The translations under genes and the position numbers were made by a program. This document shows positions 36,281 through 45,609 of a stretch of DNA of 64,000 nt, one piece after another. Under the pieces are notes generated by a model that saw nothing but the letters and a program-made list of their open reading frames with translations, made no database searches and was not told the DNA's origin. Source of the DNA: Candidatus Latescibacterota bacterium (GTDB lineage: Bacteria; JAAXHH01); assembly GCA_022821085.1 (NCBI GenBank), contig JAJEEG010000006.1:1695330-1759329 (forward strand), in the 5' to 3' direction. Within the stretch, counting starts at the first letter, position 1, and every line of letters starts with the position of its first letter.

Positions 36281-37744
36281 ATGAAACGCAGCAACCGCCC
36301 CAACGTCGTTCTCATCTGCGCCGACCAGCTCCGAGGCGACACCCTGGGCATCGCCGGCCACCCCGTCGTCCATACGCCCGGCATCGACGCCCTCGCCCAT
36401 ACCGGACACTACTTCCCCCGCGCGGTCACGGAAGTCCCCTCCTGCGTGGGCGCCCGCCGGACGCTCTTCAGCGGGCAGTGGCCGGTCACCCACGGCATGG
36501 TCGGTTTCGACGACATGGTTTCGTGGGACGAACCGGACACGCTCTGCAGGGTATTCCAGCGCAACGGCTACAAGACCTACTGCATCGGGAAGAGGCATGT
36601 GTACCCCCAGGACGAACCCTACGGCTTCGACCGCATCGTCGCCCACGAGGAAGGCCGGTTCCTGTCTCCCGGATACCGCGACGACTATTTGGACTGGCTT
36701 GCCGAACAGGGCTGGGGCGACTTCGGCCTGTTCAACGCGGGCGTGACCAACAACGGCTACACGGCCCGTCCCTGCGTCTTTCCCGAGGAATTCCACGTGA
36801 CCACCTGGACGGCCACGCAGGCCATCCGCGTCATGGACGAGCACGTCCGGGACCACGGCCGGGACACGCCCTTCTTCCTGTTCGTGTCCTTCAGCAAGCC
36901 CCATCCGCCCTGGGACCCGCCCGCGTTCTTCTACGAGCGCTACGCCAACGACCCCGACCTGCCCGATCCGGCCATGGGCGATCCCTCGCGCTACGTGGGT
37001 GGACGCATGTCCTTCGTAAAGGCCCACGGCCCCTTCCCGGAAGCGGAATATCTCCCCCTGTCCCTCAAGAACGTCCGGCGGGCCAGGGCGGGCTACTACG
37101 GATGCATCGATCACGTGGACACCCAGATCACGCGGTTCACCTATCACATGTGGCGCATGCTGCAACTGCGCAATCTCGTCTTCGCCTTCGTCGGCGACCA
37201 CGGCGACATGCTGGGCGATCACCATTACTGGGCCAAGTCGTACGGGTACGAGGGTTCGATCCGCGTGCCCTTCGTCCTGAACTTCCCCGCGCAGATGGAG
37301 CTCCCCTCGGGCGTCCGGCACCCCGAAACGACCGTGGGCCTGGCCGACCTGATGCCCACGCTGCTCGACGTGTGCGGCCTGCCCCCGCCCGGCCGCATGG
37401 ACGGCCGTTCGCTCATGCCGCTCGTGCGGGGTGAAGCGGACCGGCTGGACCGGGAGCGACTGCACGCCGAACACCTTGAATTCGGCCATTACCTGGTCGG
37501 CCACAGGGATAAGTTCATCTGGCATTACCGGACCGGGCGGTTCGAGTACTACGACCTCCAGGAAGACCCCCTCGAATGCCGGAACCTGTACGGCGATGAC
37601 CATCCCCGGGCACGGGCCCTTCGCGACCAGCTGCGGAGCCTGATCGTGGACCAGGGCCGTGAGGGTGAATTCATGCGCGACGGGGAATTGAGCAACGAAG
37701 TCGCACAGCGCCACACGCACGAGTTCCCGCCCTACGCCGTGTAG
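36281..37744 (+). CDS. Type I sulfatase (formylglycine-dependent)
   Basis: A 487-residue sulfatase-fold enzyme. RPNVVLICADQLRGDTLG starts the metal-binding domain. The modification site is C55-V-G-A-R59 followed by RTLFSG; the third position, normally Pro or Ala, is Gly. Later metal ligands are in FAFVGDHGDMLGDHHYW. If C55 is converted to formylglycine it would cleave sulfate or phosphonate esters, for example from algal or host polysaccharides. No signal peptide is visible, unlike most polysaccharide sulfatases. The ATG at 36281 follows a GAGGAA site. Confidence 0.85.
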   Translation: MKRSNRPNVVLICADQLRGDTLGIAGHPVVHTPGIDALAHTGHYFPRAVTEVPSCVGARRTLFSGQWPVTHGMVGFDDMVSWDEPDTLCRVFQRNGYKTYCIGKRHVYPQDEPYGFDRIVAHEEGRFLSPGYRDDYLDWLAEQGWGDFGLFNAGVTNNGYTARPCVFPEEFHVTTWTATQAIRVMDEHVRDHGRDTPFFLFVSFSKPHPPWDPPAFFYERYANDPDLPDPAMGDPSRYVGGRMSFVKAHGPFPEAEYLPLSLKNVRRARAGYYGCIDHVDTQITRFTYHMWRMLQLRNLVFAFVGDHGDMLGDHHYWAKSYGYEGSIRVPFVLNFPAQMELPSGVRHPETTVGLADLMPTLLDVCGLPPPGRMDGRSLMPLVRGEADRLDRERLHAEHLEFGHYLVGHRDKFIWHYRTGRFEYYDLQEDPLECRNLYGDDHPRARALRDQLRSLIVDQGREGEFMRDGELSNEVAQRHTHEFPPYAV

Positions 37745-37826
37745 GGATAGCTGACCCGTTTAGCCGGAGCCGGCCAGACCCTGCGAGGTTACTGGCCCGT
37801 TCGCTGTATCCATCGTGAGGCGCGGA

Positions 37827-38828
37827 ATGGAAAAGCCGTTCGAACCCACCTATGACCGCAAGGGGCTGCGTCCCCGGTATCCCGAATCGATTCCGCCCGG
37901 GAAGATCCGCGAGAAGCTGCTCGAGCTGTTCGGCATGGCGGACATCCCGGAACAGGTCGATTATTCCGTGGGCCATTCCCGGGTGGAAGACGGCATCCGG
38001 CTCACGGACCTTGCCTACGCCAATTCCCACGAGGAGACGGTCCCGTCCATCCTGATCGAACCGCTGGAGAACCCGGCCGAATACCTGCCGGGCGTGGTCT
38101 GCGTACCGGGCACGGGCGGATCGGCCGAGCGCATGGCCCTCCAGCGGTTCTACAAGGACGATCCGAATGAGCCGCCGCTCTACGGCTGGGCCCGGGAACT
38201 GGCACGACGGGGCTACGTCACGCTGGCCATCTCGCCCAAGGGCTGTCACGGCCGGGGTACGAACGAGGTGTCCTGGTACATCGAGCTCAAGCATCTGCTC
38301 GCCTACGGCATCTCGCAGATGGGACTGCTCGTGGAGGAAGCGCTTCGGGGTGTCCGCGTACTCCAGGTCCAGGACCGGATCGGGCCCAACAAAGTGGGAT
38401 TGACGGGCATGTCCCTGGGAGGAAACGCGACGTGGTACGCCATGGCCTGCGCGCCGTGGCTGGCGGCCGGCGTGCCCGTATGCGGCGGCGTGGGTCAGTT
38501 GGAGAGTGTCATACAGGGAGGAGACCTGTACCGCCACAGCGCCTACTTCTACGTGCCCCATATCCTCCGCTACTTCGACCACCCCGAAATCGTCGCGAAC
38601 TGCATCGCGCCGCGCCCCTTCATGATGGTGGCCCCCACGTCGGACGAGGACATGCCGAAGTCCGGTGTCGACGAGCTCATACGCACGGTGGCGCCGGTAT
38701 ACCGCGACGCCGGTGCCGCCGACCACTTCCGCGTCTACCAGCCCAAAGGCAACCACGTCTTCCGGTTCGAGTATTTCGAATGGATGGTGGACTGGTTCGA
38801 CCGCTTTCTAAAGGGAGATTCCGCTTGA
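37827..38828 (+). CDS. Alpha/beta hydrolase, dienelactone hydrolase/acetyl-xylan-esterase-like
   Basis: A 333-residue alpha/beta hydrolase. The nucleophile elbow is GMSLGG, the acid is probably in PTSDEDMP, and the base is in KGNHVFRFEYFEW. PGVVCVPGTGG carries the oxyanion-hole strand. No signal peptide is seen. Relatives deacetylate sugars or open lactones, which fits next to a sulfatase. The ATG at 37827 is preferred to a GTG four codons earlier. Confidence 0.78.
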   Translation: MEKPFEPTYDRKGLRPRYPESIPPGKIREKLLELFGMADIPEQVDYSVGHSRVEDGIRLTDLAYANSHEETVPSILIEPLENPAEYLPGVVCVPGTGGSAERMALQRFYKDDPNEPPLYGWARELARRGYVTLAISPKGCHGRGTNEVSWYIELKHLLAYGISQMGLLVEEALRGVRVLQVQDRIGPNKVGLTGMSLGGNATWYAMACAPWLAAGVPVCGGVGQLESVIQGGDLYRHSAYFYVPHILRYFDHPEIVANCIAPRPFMMVAPTSDEDMPKSGVDELIRTVAPVYRDAGAADHFRVYQPKGNHVFRFEYFEWMVDWFDRFLKGDSA

Positions 38829-38894
38829 CGATCATGGTAAATCGACCTTACTTTAACTACGTTCCCTTCAACATGTTGCAGGCGGGATGGAATC

Positions 38895-40094
38895 GTGAGC
38901 AAATCTGCCGGAGAAGCCCGCGGATCGGGTGAATCCCCCGAAGTAGTCGGTCCGGATCATTCCGTGCTTTCCGACGAGGAAGTGCTGACCGAGGGACCGC
39001 AGTATAACGCGCCGCCCCCGAAGACGCGCGTGAAGTGGTACCGGTGCCGTGTGACGCGGGAACAACTCGCGAAACTCAACAAACGCAGCGATTTCCTGGG
39101 ATTCGTACAGACCCTGGGCTATCTCGCCGTCCTGGCCCTGGGCGCCGGCGCCGCCATCTACTCCTCCCTCTACTGGCCGTGGTACGTTACGCTGCTCCTG
39201 GTGTTCATCAACGGCCACTTCTGGCATTTCCTGGTCAACGGCTTTCACGAACTGGTCCATGATTCCGTCTTCAGGACCCGCTGGCTTAACCGCTTCTTCC
39301 TCCGCGTGTATTCCTTCCTGGGATGGCACAACCACCACCACTTCTGGGCGAGTCACACCGAACATCACAAGTATACGCTGCACCATCCGGACGACCAGGA
39401 GGTGGTCCTTCCCGCGAAATTCGACATGCGGGGCCTGTGGAAGACGTCGATCGTCAACTACCGTTATCCCTACGACCTGGTGAAGGGAAAACTGGCGGCC
39501 GTCGCGGGCAAGATACCGGACGATAAGTGGTCACAGGAGCTCTTCCCCGAAAGCGACCCGGAGCGGCGAAAGGCCTATACCAGCTGGGAACGGATCATGT
39601 TCACCGGCCATGTGTTGATCGCGGGCGTCTCGCTGGTCTACGGGCTGTGGGTCGTGCTCCTGGTCATCACCTTCCCGAAGATGTTCGGATCCTGGCTGCA
39701 GTTCCTGTGCAACGCGACCCAGCACGTGGGCCTGCAGGATGAAATCCCCGACTTCCGCCTGTGCTGCAGGACCTTCTATATCAACCCCGTGCTGCAGTTC
39801 CTGTACTGGCACATGAACTACCATACCGAGCACCACATGTACGCCGCGGTCCCCTGCTACAAACTGGGCAGGCTGCACCGGCTCATCAAGCACGAAATGC
39901 CTTACTGCACCAGCGGGTTATGGGAAACCTGGAAGCAGATCATCCAGATCATGGACCGCCAGGAAGTAGAACCCGATTACCAGTTCATCGCCGAACTCCC
40001 GGAGACCGCGACGGCAACCGCACCGGCGAGCCCTTCCGCACCGGCGAGCCCTTCCGCACCCGCGAGCCCTTCCGCACCCCGGAATTCCACATGA
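38895..40094 (+). CDS. Membrane fatty-acid desaturase-family protein
   Basis: A 399-residue integral membrane di-iron enzyme. The three histidine boxes are HELVH (118-122), HTEHH (154-158) and HTEHH (310-314, followed by MYAAVP), with two hydrophobic hairpins between them. Members insert double bonds or hydroxyls into acyl chains or other lipids. The C-terminal tail holds three copies of an Ala-Ser-Pro repeat. Its stop overlaps the next gene's start as ATGA, so translation is coupled to an enolase-superfamily enzyme, an unusual partner. Start is GTG at 38895. Confidence 0.88.
   Translation: MSKSAGEARGSGESPEVVGPDHSVLSDEEVLTEGPQYNAPPPKTRVKWYRCRVTREQLAKLNKRSDFLGFVQTLGYLAVLALGAGAAIYSSLYWPWYVTLLLVFINGHFWHFLVNGFHELVHDSVFRTRWLNRFFLRVYSFLGWHNHHHFWASHTEHHKYTLHHPDDQEVVLPAKFDMRGLWKTSIVNYRYPYDLVKGKLAAVAGKIPDDKWSQELFPESDPERRKAYTSWERIMFTGHVLIAGVSLVYGLWVVLLVITFPKMFGSWLQFLCNATQHVGLQDEIPDFRLCCRTFYINPVLQFLYWHMNYHTEHHMYAAVPCYKLGRLHRLIKHEMPYCTSGLWETWKQIIQIMDRQEVEPDYQFIAELPETATATAPASPSAPASPSAPASPSAPRNST
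40020..40073. repeat. 18-bp tandem repeat, three copies, in the desaturase C-terminus
   Basis: Copies begin at 40020, 40038 and 40056, the first two identical and the third with one change; a partial fourth follows. They encode the repeated APASPS tail, outside the catalytic region, so copy number may be free to vary. Confidence 0.85.
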
Positions 40095-41218
40095 GAATCA
40101 CCGGTATCAGGCTGTTCGTCCTCGAAGATCCCGACCAGCCGCAGTACTATCACGTATTGAAGCAGGTCCCCGGCCTGAGGCGCACGCAGTATACCCACGG
40201 CAGCAGGTCCCATCCCAAATCCGGAAAGCTGCGGCAGCACTTCATCCGGGTCGAGACCGACGAGGGCATCGAGGGCACGTGCACGACCACGATGGACCGC
40301 GAACAGGTGGAGATCCTGCGGACGCAGGTGATGGGCAAGAACCCGCTGAACCGCGAAGAGCTGTTCCAGCTGCTCCACAAGGGCACGCGATGGCTCTACC
40401 AGAGACCCGGTTGGTTCGGGGACTTCGACAATTGCCTGTGGGACATCGCGGGCAAGAAGGCGGGCCTGCCGGTCCACGCCCTGGTCGGCCGGGTCCGGGA
40501 CCGGTTTCCGGTGTATCTTACCGGTGGAGACGCCGATATCGGGACCTACCTGCAGATGATAGAGGACGGCAGGGAGTACGGCGTAAACGCCTACAAGTTC
40601 CACACTTACAAGGGCGGCAAGGCGGACATCCCGATCTTCAGGGAAGTCCGGAGGATCGTCGGTCCCGACTACCTGCTGCTGAACGACCCGGTCTGTTCCT
40701 ACACGCTGCAGGAAGCCATCGAGGTGGGCCGGGTCATGGAGGAACTGGATTTCGTCTGGCTGGAAGAACCGATGCACGAACACAAGGAGCATCAGTACCG
40801 TGAACTGTGCCGGGAGTTGACCATACCTGTGATGGGGAACGAAACGCTGATGCACGACCTGGGCATTTCGACCCAGCGGCTGATTTCAGGGGCGACCGAC
40901 CTGTTGCGCGCCAACGCACGGCACGGGACCACGCAGGTGCTCAAGATGGCCCATTTCGCCGAGATGTACGACACCAACATCGAATTGAACGCCGAGGGCG
41001 GCCTATTCGGACTCGTCCACGCCCATCTCGGATGTTGTATCGACAACACGGGCTTCTACGAAACGGGAGCCCATGGGTTCGTAGACACGGCCAGCACCTG
41101 GGGCATGGTCAACAAGCCGCTCGTAGCGGACGGCCACATCGTACCGCCCGACGGCCCGGGCTGGGGCGCGGAGTGGGATACCGAGCGCTTCGAAGCCATG
41201 ACCGCGGCGGAGTATTGA
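40091..41218 (+). CDS. Mandelate racemase/muconate lactonizing (enolase-superfamily) enzyme
   Basis: A 375-residue enolase-superfamily protein. The catalytic lysine region is AYKFHTYKGG (K169), and metal ligands are D199 (LLNDPV), E225 (WLEEPM) and E251 (GNET). A histidine-rich loop replaces part of the N-terminal lid (HPKSGKLRQH). Members abstract a proton next to a carboxylate to racemise, dehydrate or cycloisomerise acids, often sugar acids. Substrate is unknown. The gene is translationally coupled to the desaturase gene through an ATGA overlap. Confidence 0.85.
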   Translation: MRITGIRLFVLEDPDQPQYYHVLKQVPGLRRTQYTHGSRSHPKSGKLRQHFIRVETDEGIEGTCTTTMDREQVEILRTQVMGKNPLNREELFQLLHKGTRWLYQRPGWFGDFDNCLWDIAGKKAGLPVHALVGRVRDRFPVYLTGGDADIGTYLQMIEDGREYGVNAYKFHTYKGGKADIPIFREVRRIVGPDYLLLNDPVCSYTLQEAIEVGRVMEELDFVWLEEPMHEHKEHQYRELCRELTIPVMGNETLMHDLGISTQRLISGATDLLRANARHGTTQVLKMAHFAEMYDTNIELNAEGGLFGLVHAHLGCCIDNTGFYETGAHGFVDTASTWGMVNKPLVADGHIVPPDGPGWGAEWDTERFEAMTAAEY

Positions 41219-41263
41219 TTCCGAACGCACCGTCAACCGTCGCAAAAAACGACGACCCGCGCA

Positions 41264-41737
41264 CTAGACTTCCAGGTACTTGATCTCACCGTGTATATAC
41301 GTTGTAGATACCTGCAAGCGAGCAACCGTGACCGGAAGGCTGAAACGGCGGGGTCCCGCGGAGCCGGGATTGAGCTGCCATACACCGTTGCCTCGCCGGT
41401 CCCATACCGGCCGGTGGGAATGACCGTAAACAACCACGTCGATACCTGCTGCGGCCGGATCCACGTTCAGATCCGCAATATCGTGCACCACGTAAATCGA
41501 CCGGCCGCCAGCCTCCAGCAGCTCGGTCACCGGCAGGCGCGCCGCCCAGGGCTCGTAGTCCGTGTTCCCCCGCACGACCGTTACCGGCGCGATCGACGAC
41601 AGGTCGTCCAGGATATCTTCGCCGCCCACGTCCCCGCCGTGAATGATCCGATCCACCCCATCCAGCGCGACCAGGGCCTCCGGCCGCAACAGGCCGTGGG
41701 TATCTGAAATCACCCCGATCTCGACGGTCTGTCTCAT
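41264..41737 (-). CDS. YfcE/MJ0936-family metallophosphoesterase
   Basis: A 157-residue calcineurin-like phosphoesterase. The ligands are in ISDTHG (near residue 10), IIHGGDVG, VVRGNTD, VVHD and VYGHSHRP, a complete set for two metal ions. Small members hydrolyse phosphodiesters, for example cyclic nucleotides, or act in unknown housekeeping roles. A GAGG sequence immediately precedes the ATG. It is convergent with the enolase-superfamily gene. Confidence 0.88.
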   Translation of the reverse strand: MRQTVEIGVISDTHGLLRPEALVALDGVDRIIHGGDVGGEDILDDLSSIAPVTVVRGNTDYEPWAARLPVTELLEAGGRSIYVVHDIADLNVDPAAAGIDVVVYGHSHRPVWDRRGNGVWQLNPGSAGPRRFSLPVTVARLQVSTTYIHGEIKYLEV

Positions 41738-41772
41738 AGGCCTCCGCGCCCGCTTCTATTCCACCTGGGCCG

Positions 41773-42225
41773 CTAGGACTGGTCTTTCGCGGCGCCCGGC
41801 ATCAGGCTGTACTTGCCCGGACCGGCAAACCAGAGGGCGATGTATACGGCGCAGAGCTCCATGGCGTGCGATGCGCCACTGAGTCCCGAAGCCGGGTCGT
41901 CCGCCGGCAGCGACAGATGACGCAGCATGGCCAGAAGCATCGTAAGCGCAAGCAGCGTCGTCGCGGGCCGGAAGAACACGCCGAGGATTACGAGGATCGA
42001 GCAGAAGAATTCCGCGAATCCGGCCATGAAGCCCCAGAACGCCGGGAGGAAGCTGATGCCGACCAGTTCCATGTTGCCGCCGATGGCGGCCCAGCGCCCG
42101 GGATTGAAAATCTTGCCCCATCCGTGAAAGGCCGCCATGCTGAAGCCGATCACGATGCGGATGATGAGCAGGCCGAGGTCGGTCATGCCGAGATTCTTCG
42201 TAAAGAAGCATACCAGTCTGTTCAT
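41773..42225 (-). CDS. DoxX-family membrane protein
   Basis: A 150-residue protein with four membrane helices, typical of the DoxX/TQO small-subunit family (LIIRIVIGFSMAAFHGWGKIF, then AFWGFMAGFAEFFCSILVILGVFFR). Some DoxX proteins take part in thiosulfate:quinone oxidation or membrane redox complexes; most are uncharacterised. A GAGGAT site precedes the ATG. It shares strand and close spacing with the phosphoesterase gene downstream. Confidence 0.85.
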   Translation of the reverse strand: MNRLVCFFTKNLGMTDLGLLIIRIVIGFSMAAFHGWGKIFNPGRWAAIGGNMELVGISFLPAFWGFMAGFAEFFCSILVILGVFFRPATTLLALTMLLAMLRHLSLPADDPASGLSGASHAMELCAVYIALWFAGPGKYSLMPGAAKDQS

Positions 42226-42344
42226 GTTGTTATCCTCGTTGGTTGGGTGAAATCATGGCGTACAGATTATGAAAGGCAAGCGAGTATACACAACGTCGAG
42301 CGGGATGGTGTGAACGCTCTATCCGGACCGGCAGAGTCAGGCCG

Positions 42345-43343
42345 TCACGTCCAGACCACCTCCCGTGCTTCTCCTCCGGGCCCGGCCTGCAAGATCGCAT
42401 CCGCCACCGCAATGGCCTTGATGGCTTCCGTGCCCGGTGACAGGCAGGTGACGTCTCCGCGAACGCACGACAGAAAATGCGCCGCCTGAAGGGCGTACAT
42501 GTCGGGTTCCGATTTCGACTTGATCAGGGTTTGTTCGCCCTCCCGGTCCGTAAAGCAGCAGTACTGGTGGGGTTCGGCGTCTTCCGGTTCGGGCAGATCC
42601 CCGGTTCCGAACTGAATGAAACCCTGCGGTCCGATGATGTCGTGCAGCCCGTTGCCCCGGGCCGCCCAGCTCCAGGACATGAGCAACTGGTTGCCGTTCC
42701 CGTAGCGTACGATGGCGGAGCAGGTGTCCAGGGCCGATGACTCGGGTTCAAAGTTGATCGAACTGGACAGGACGCTAACGGGATCTCCGAAGAGGAAATT
42801 GGCGAAGTCGTAGTTGTGCACGGCGCCGTCCATCAGGGGTCCGCCCCCCATGTCGTGGTCCATGTACCAGCGTCCCGGACCGAACCCGGCCATGGCGTTG
42901 CGCCAGAGGATGGGCGACCCCAGCTTTCCCGAGGCCACGTACGCGCCCCAGGACTTCCAGTAGGGATCGAAACGGCGGCAGTGGGCGACCATGATGAAGG
43001 TGTGGTTGCGATCCGCCGCCTCGTTAAGCCGCCGGCATTCCTCCACCGTGCGCGCCATGGGCTTTTCCACCAGCACCGGGATGCCCGCATCGAGGGCCGT
43101 CAAGGCTGCGGCGCAGTGCAGTCCGGTCGGCACGGCGACCACGACGGCGTCCACCTCCCCGCTGTTGACGATGGCTTCCGTGGAATCATACAGCTTCACG
43201 CCCGGGAAGGTCTCGGTAAAACGAGCGCGCATTTCCGGGGACGGGTCCGCGCCCGCGACCAGCTTGCAACCCTCAACCCCGTTAAAGGCCCTGGCCTGGT
43301 GCGACCCCATGCCGCCAAGTCCGATTGAACCCACCCTGATCAT
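42345..43343 (-). CDS. Gfo/Idh/MocA-family oxidoreductase
   Basis: A 332-residue NAD(P)-dependent oxidoreductase. The Rossmann motif is VGSIGLGGMGSH at the N-terminus, followed by the conserved EKPMARTVEE strand holding the catalytic lysine. The C-terminal sheet domain contains GGGPLMDGAVHNYDF with the usual Asp and His. Members oxidise inositols, glucose or other sugars. AAAGGACA precedes the ATG. Confidence 0.9.
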   Translation of the reverse strand: MIRVGSIGLGGMGSHQARAFNGVEGCKLVAGADPSPEMRARFTETFPGVKLYDSTEAIVNSGEVDAVVVAVPTGLHCAAALTALDAGIPVLVEKPMARTVEECRRLNEAADRNHTFIMVAHCRRFDPYWKSWGAYVASGKLGSPILWRNAMAGFGPGRWYMDHDMGGGPLMDGAVHNYDFANFLFGDPVSVLSSSINFEPESSALDTCSAIVRYGNGNQLLMSWSWAARGNGLHDIIGPQGFIQFGTGDLPEPEDAEPHQYCCFTDREGEQTLIKSKSEPDMYALQAAHFLSCVRGDVTCLSPGTEAIKAIAVADAILQAGPGGEAREVVWT

Positions 43344-43564
43344 GGTCTGTCCTTTCGTGGGATGACGCTGGATCTATGTTGGCAATACAGAATCCTGCAA
43401 ATCACCAATGAGTTTTCGAACCCGTGTCGATCAAACAGAAGGAAACTTTAATGGGAATTCGCTTGTCCAATATGTCAGGTACTATAACTACACGATGGTC
43501 AAGTATTCAAGACCTTATGCAATCCGTCTTCGACACCGTACCACAAACCACGGGAGATCATGCA

Positions 43565-43888
43565 ATGTCCCATGCACAGGAGTTGCGGGAAGCGAACCTG
43601 GCAAAACAGGATCTGGCGAACGGAGAACAGTTGCAGTTCGACGTGCAGTTCGCAGCCCGGCGGAAAGATCCCAGAACCGCCCTCGCGATCAGTATCATCG
43701 GCGGTTCACTCGGCGTCGACCGATTCTATATCGGCGATATCGGCCTCGGCATAGCCAAACTGCTGACCCTCGGCGGACTATTCATCTGGACGATCATCGA
43801 CTGGTTCCTGATCATGGATGCGGCCCGGCTCAATAACAGCGAACTCATGCGTCAGGTCCGGGACAGCATTGTCCAGTCGAGAGCCTGA
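43565..43888 (+). CDS. TM2-domain membrane protein
   Basis: A 107-residue protein. A polar N-terminal helix is followed by the TM2 domain, with two membrane segments and the GVDRFYIGDIGLGIAKLLTLGG motif between them. The ATG at 43565 follows GGGAG and leaves the N-terminal length usual for bacterial TM2 proteins; a longer frame opens at GTG 43424. TM2 proteins are of unknown function, possibly envelope related. Confidence 0.8.
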   Translation: MSHAQELREANLAKQDLANGEQLQFDVQFAARRKDPRTALAISIIGGSLGVDRFYIGDIGLGIAKLLTLGGLFIWTIIDWFLIMDAARLNNSELMRQVRDSIVQSRA

Positions 43889-43933
43889 GCCGAACGGCAA
43901 TCCAGACCGTTCTCAACGGGTCCCGCCGACCGC

Positions 43934-44305
43934 TTACCACGTGGCCGTCTCCGCCTTCGGATCGGGTCCGAAACGGTTGTCGCCTTCGTTGCCCTTCAGG
44001 ACTAAAAACACGAGCAACACTATTGCGCCAACTAATGGTATCAACGCGATAAGAACCCACCAACCGCTGCGGTCCGTGTCGTGAAGACGGCGGACCAGCA
44101 CGGCAAGGGTGGGTACGAATACGGCGATGCTGTAAACCAGGCTGAGAACCCCTTCGTCCCAGACCTTCCAACCGGTCATTTCGTCGATCAAGCTGAGGAA
44201 TATCAGTATGAGCGCCGAGATCAGCGCGAAGATCCAGTATTCCTTCCTCCTCGCCCTGCCTTCGAAAACCCAGTACTTCCTTAGTACATCGATGTACCAG
44301 TGCAT
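43934..44305 (-). CDS. DUF805-family membrane protein
   Basis: A 123-residue protein with WVFEGRARRKEYWIFALIS at the N-terminus and VRRLHDTDRSGWWVLIALIPLVG in the middle, both defining DUF805. Four membrane helices are expected. No function is established. GGGAGGA precedes the ATG. It converges with the TM2 gene, giving two small envelope proteins side by side. Confidence 0.9.
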   Translation of the reverse strand: MHWYIDVLRKYWVFEGRARRKEYWIFALISALILIFLSLIDEMTGWKVWDEGVLSLVYSIAVFVPTLAVLVRRLHDTDRSGWWVLIALIPLVGAIVLLVFLVLKGNEGDNRFGPDPKAETATW

Positions 44306-44374
44306 GTTTCCTCCCTGCAGTGCGTATCTCCAATTAGAACGGTATTTTGTACCAGGTTTCCCTGGAAGATCGTC

Positions 44375-45496
44375 TCACTGCCACAAAGCTTCTCCGTCCG
44401 GCATCTGCGACGCGAGAAACGCCTCGTTCAGTTCCACGCCCAGCCCGGGCGCTTCCGTCAGTACCACGTGTCCATCCTGGATGACCGACTCCTCCGTCGC
44501 CAGCACGTCGTCCCACGTCGGATCGTCGAAACGATGAAACTCGAGCACGAGAAAATTCGGTACGCTCGCGCAGACATGGGCGTCGCCGACCGTGCTCAAC
44601 GCGCTGGAGTTGTTGTGCGGGGCGAAGGGCACGTAGTACATCTCGGCCATGTTGGCGATCTTGCGGCATTCCGACAGGCCCCCGCACTTCGAGATATCCG
44701 GCATGATGATGTCGGCGGCCTGCTGCTGAAGCAGGTCCCTGAATCCATGGCGGAGATATAGATTTTCACCGACGCAGATGGGCGTCCCCGTGGCCTGGGT
44801 GATCTTGGCCAGCGCATCTATATTCTCCGGCGGCACCGGTTCCTCGAGCCACAGGAGGTTCAGCGGCTCGAATTCATGGGCCATCTTCATCCCGGCCGTC
44901 GCGTCGTACCGGCCGTGGAGGTCTATGGCCAGGTCGAGGGACGGACCGATGCCCTCCCGGATCGCGTAGGCCTGGTCCACGAGCGATTTCAACTCGTCGG
45001 GCGTGACCGACCAGTTCCAGGGGTCCAGCTTGTGGGGGTTCTCGGCATCGTCGAGATCGAACTTGATCGCCGTAAAACCCCGTTCCTTCACCTCCGCGGC
45101 GCGCTCATTGTAGTCGGCGTGGGCGCTGTCCACGTACAGTCTGACCCGGTCCCTGAACTTGCCGCCCAGGAGACGGTATACCGGCACGCCCTGGGCTTTT
45201 CCGGCCAGATCCCACAGGGCCACTTCGATCCCGGTCAGCGCCGATATGGCGGTGCCGCCCGCGCCGCCCATGAAAATGTACCTCCGGCGGATGTGTTCGA
45301 AGCAGGCGTCGACGTCGCGGGGGTCCATGCCGATGATCATCTTCGCCATGTGGCGGGTCGAATCCCGCCAGCCGCCGTCGACGTGACTGGTTTCCCCCGT
45401 ACCGTACACGCCCTCATCGGTGTATACACGGACGTAGTGGTACGTGTATCCGGACGGCACCTTCACATCAGCGGTTTTGATTTCGGTAATCTTCAT
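44375..45496 (-). CDS. Enolase-superfamily dehydratase, galactonate dehydratase-like
   Basis: A 373-residue enolase-superfamily enzyme. Metal ligands are D192 (IDLHGRYD), E218 (WLEEPV) and E244 (VGENLY); D192-x-H194 is typical of the D-galactonate/mannonate dehydratase subgroup, and a second histidine is in FAPHNNSS. The reaction is probably dehydration of a sugar acid to a 2-keto-3-deoxy acid. This would feed the same type of intermediate that KduD handles elsewhere in the window. AGGAGAAGGA precedes the ATG. Confidence 0.87.
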   Translation of the reverse strand: MKITEIKTADVKVPSGYTYHYVRVYTDEGVYGTGETSHVDGGWRDSTRHMAKMIIGMDPRDVDACFEHIRRRYIFMGGAGGTAISALTGIEVALWDLAGKAQGVPVYRLLGGKFRDRVRLYVDSAHADYNERAAEVKERGFTAIKFDLDDAENPHKLDPWNWSVTPDELKSLVDQAYAIREGIGPSLDLAIDLHGRYDATAGMKMAHEFEPLNLLWLEEPVPPENIDALAKITQATGTPICVGENLYLRHGFRDLLQQQAADIIMPDISKCGGLSECRKIANMAEMYYVPFAPHNNSSALSTVGDAHVCASVPNFLVLEFHRFDDPTWDDVLATEESVIQDGHVVLTEAPGLGVELNEAFLASQMPDGEALWQ

Positions 45497-45609
45497 TCCT
45501 TCTCCTGTCTGGTTCTGGATTCATAGGGGCTTCCGGTCGCGTGCTCCGTCGGCCGTATTCCATGCCGGCATCGCATGCACAGCGGCCGGAACCCCGCTGG
45601 CCTCCCTGC

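Noticed and set aside
36239-37720. 493-codon minus-strand open frame
   Set aside because: It shadows the sulfatase gene, which carries all expected motifs on the plus strand.
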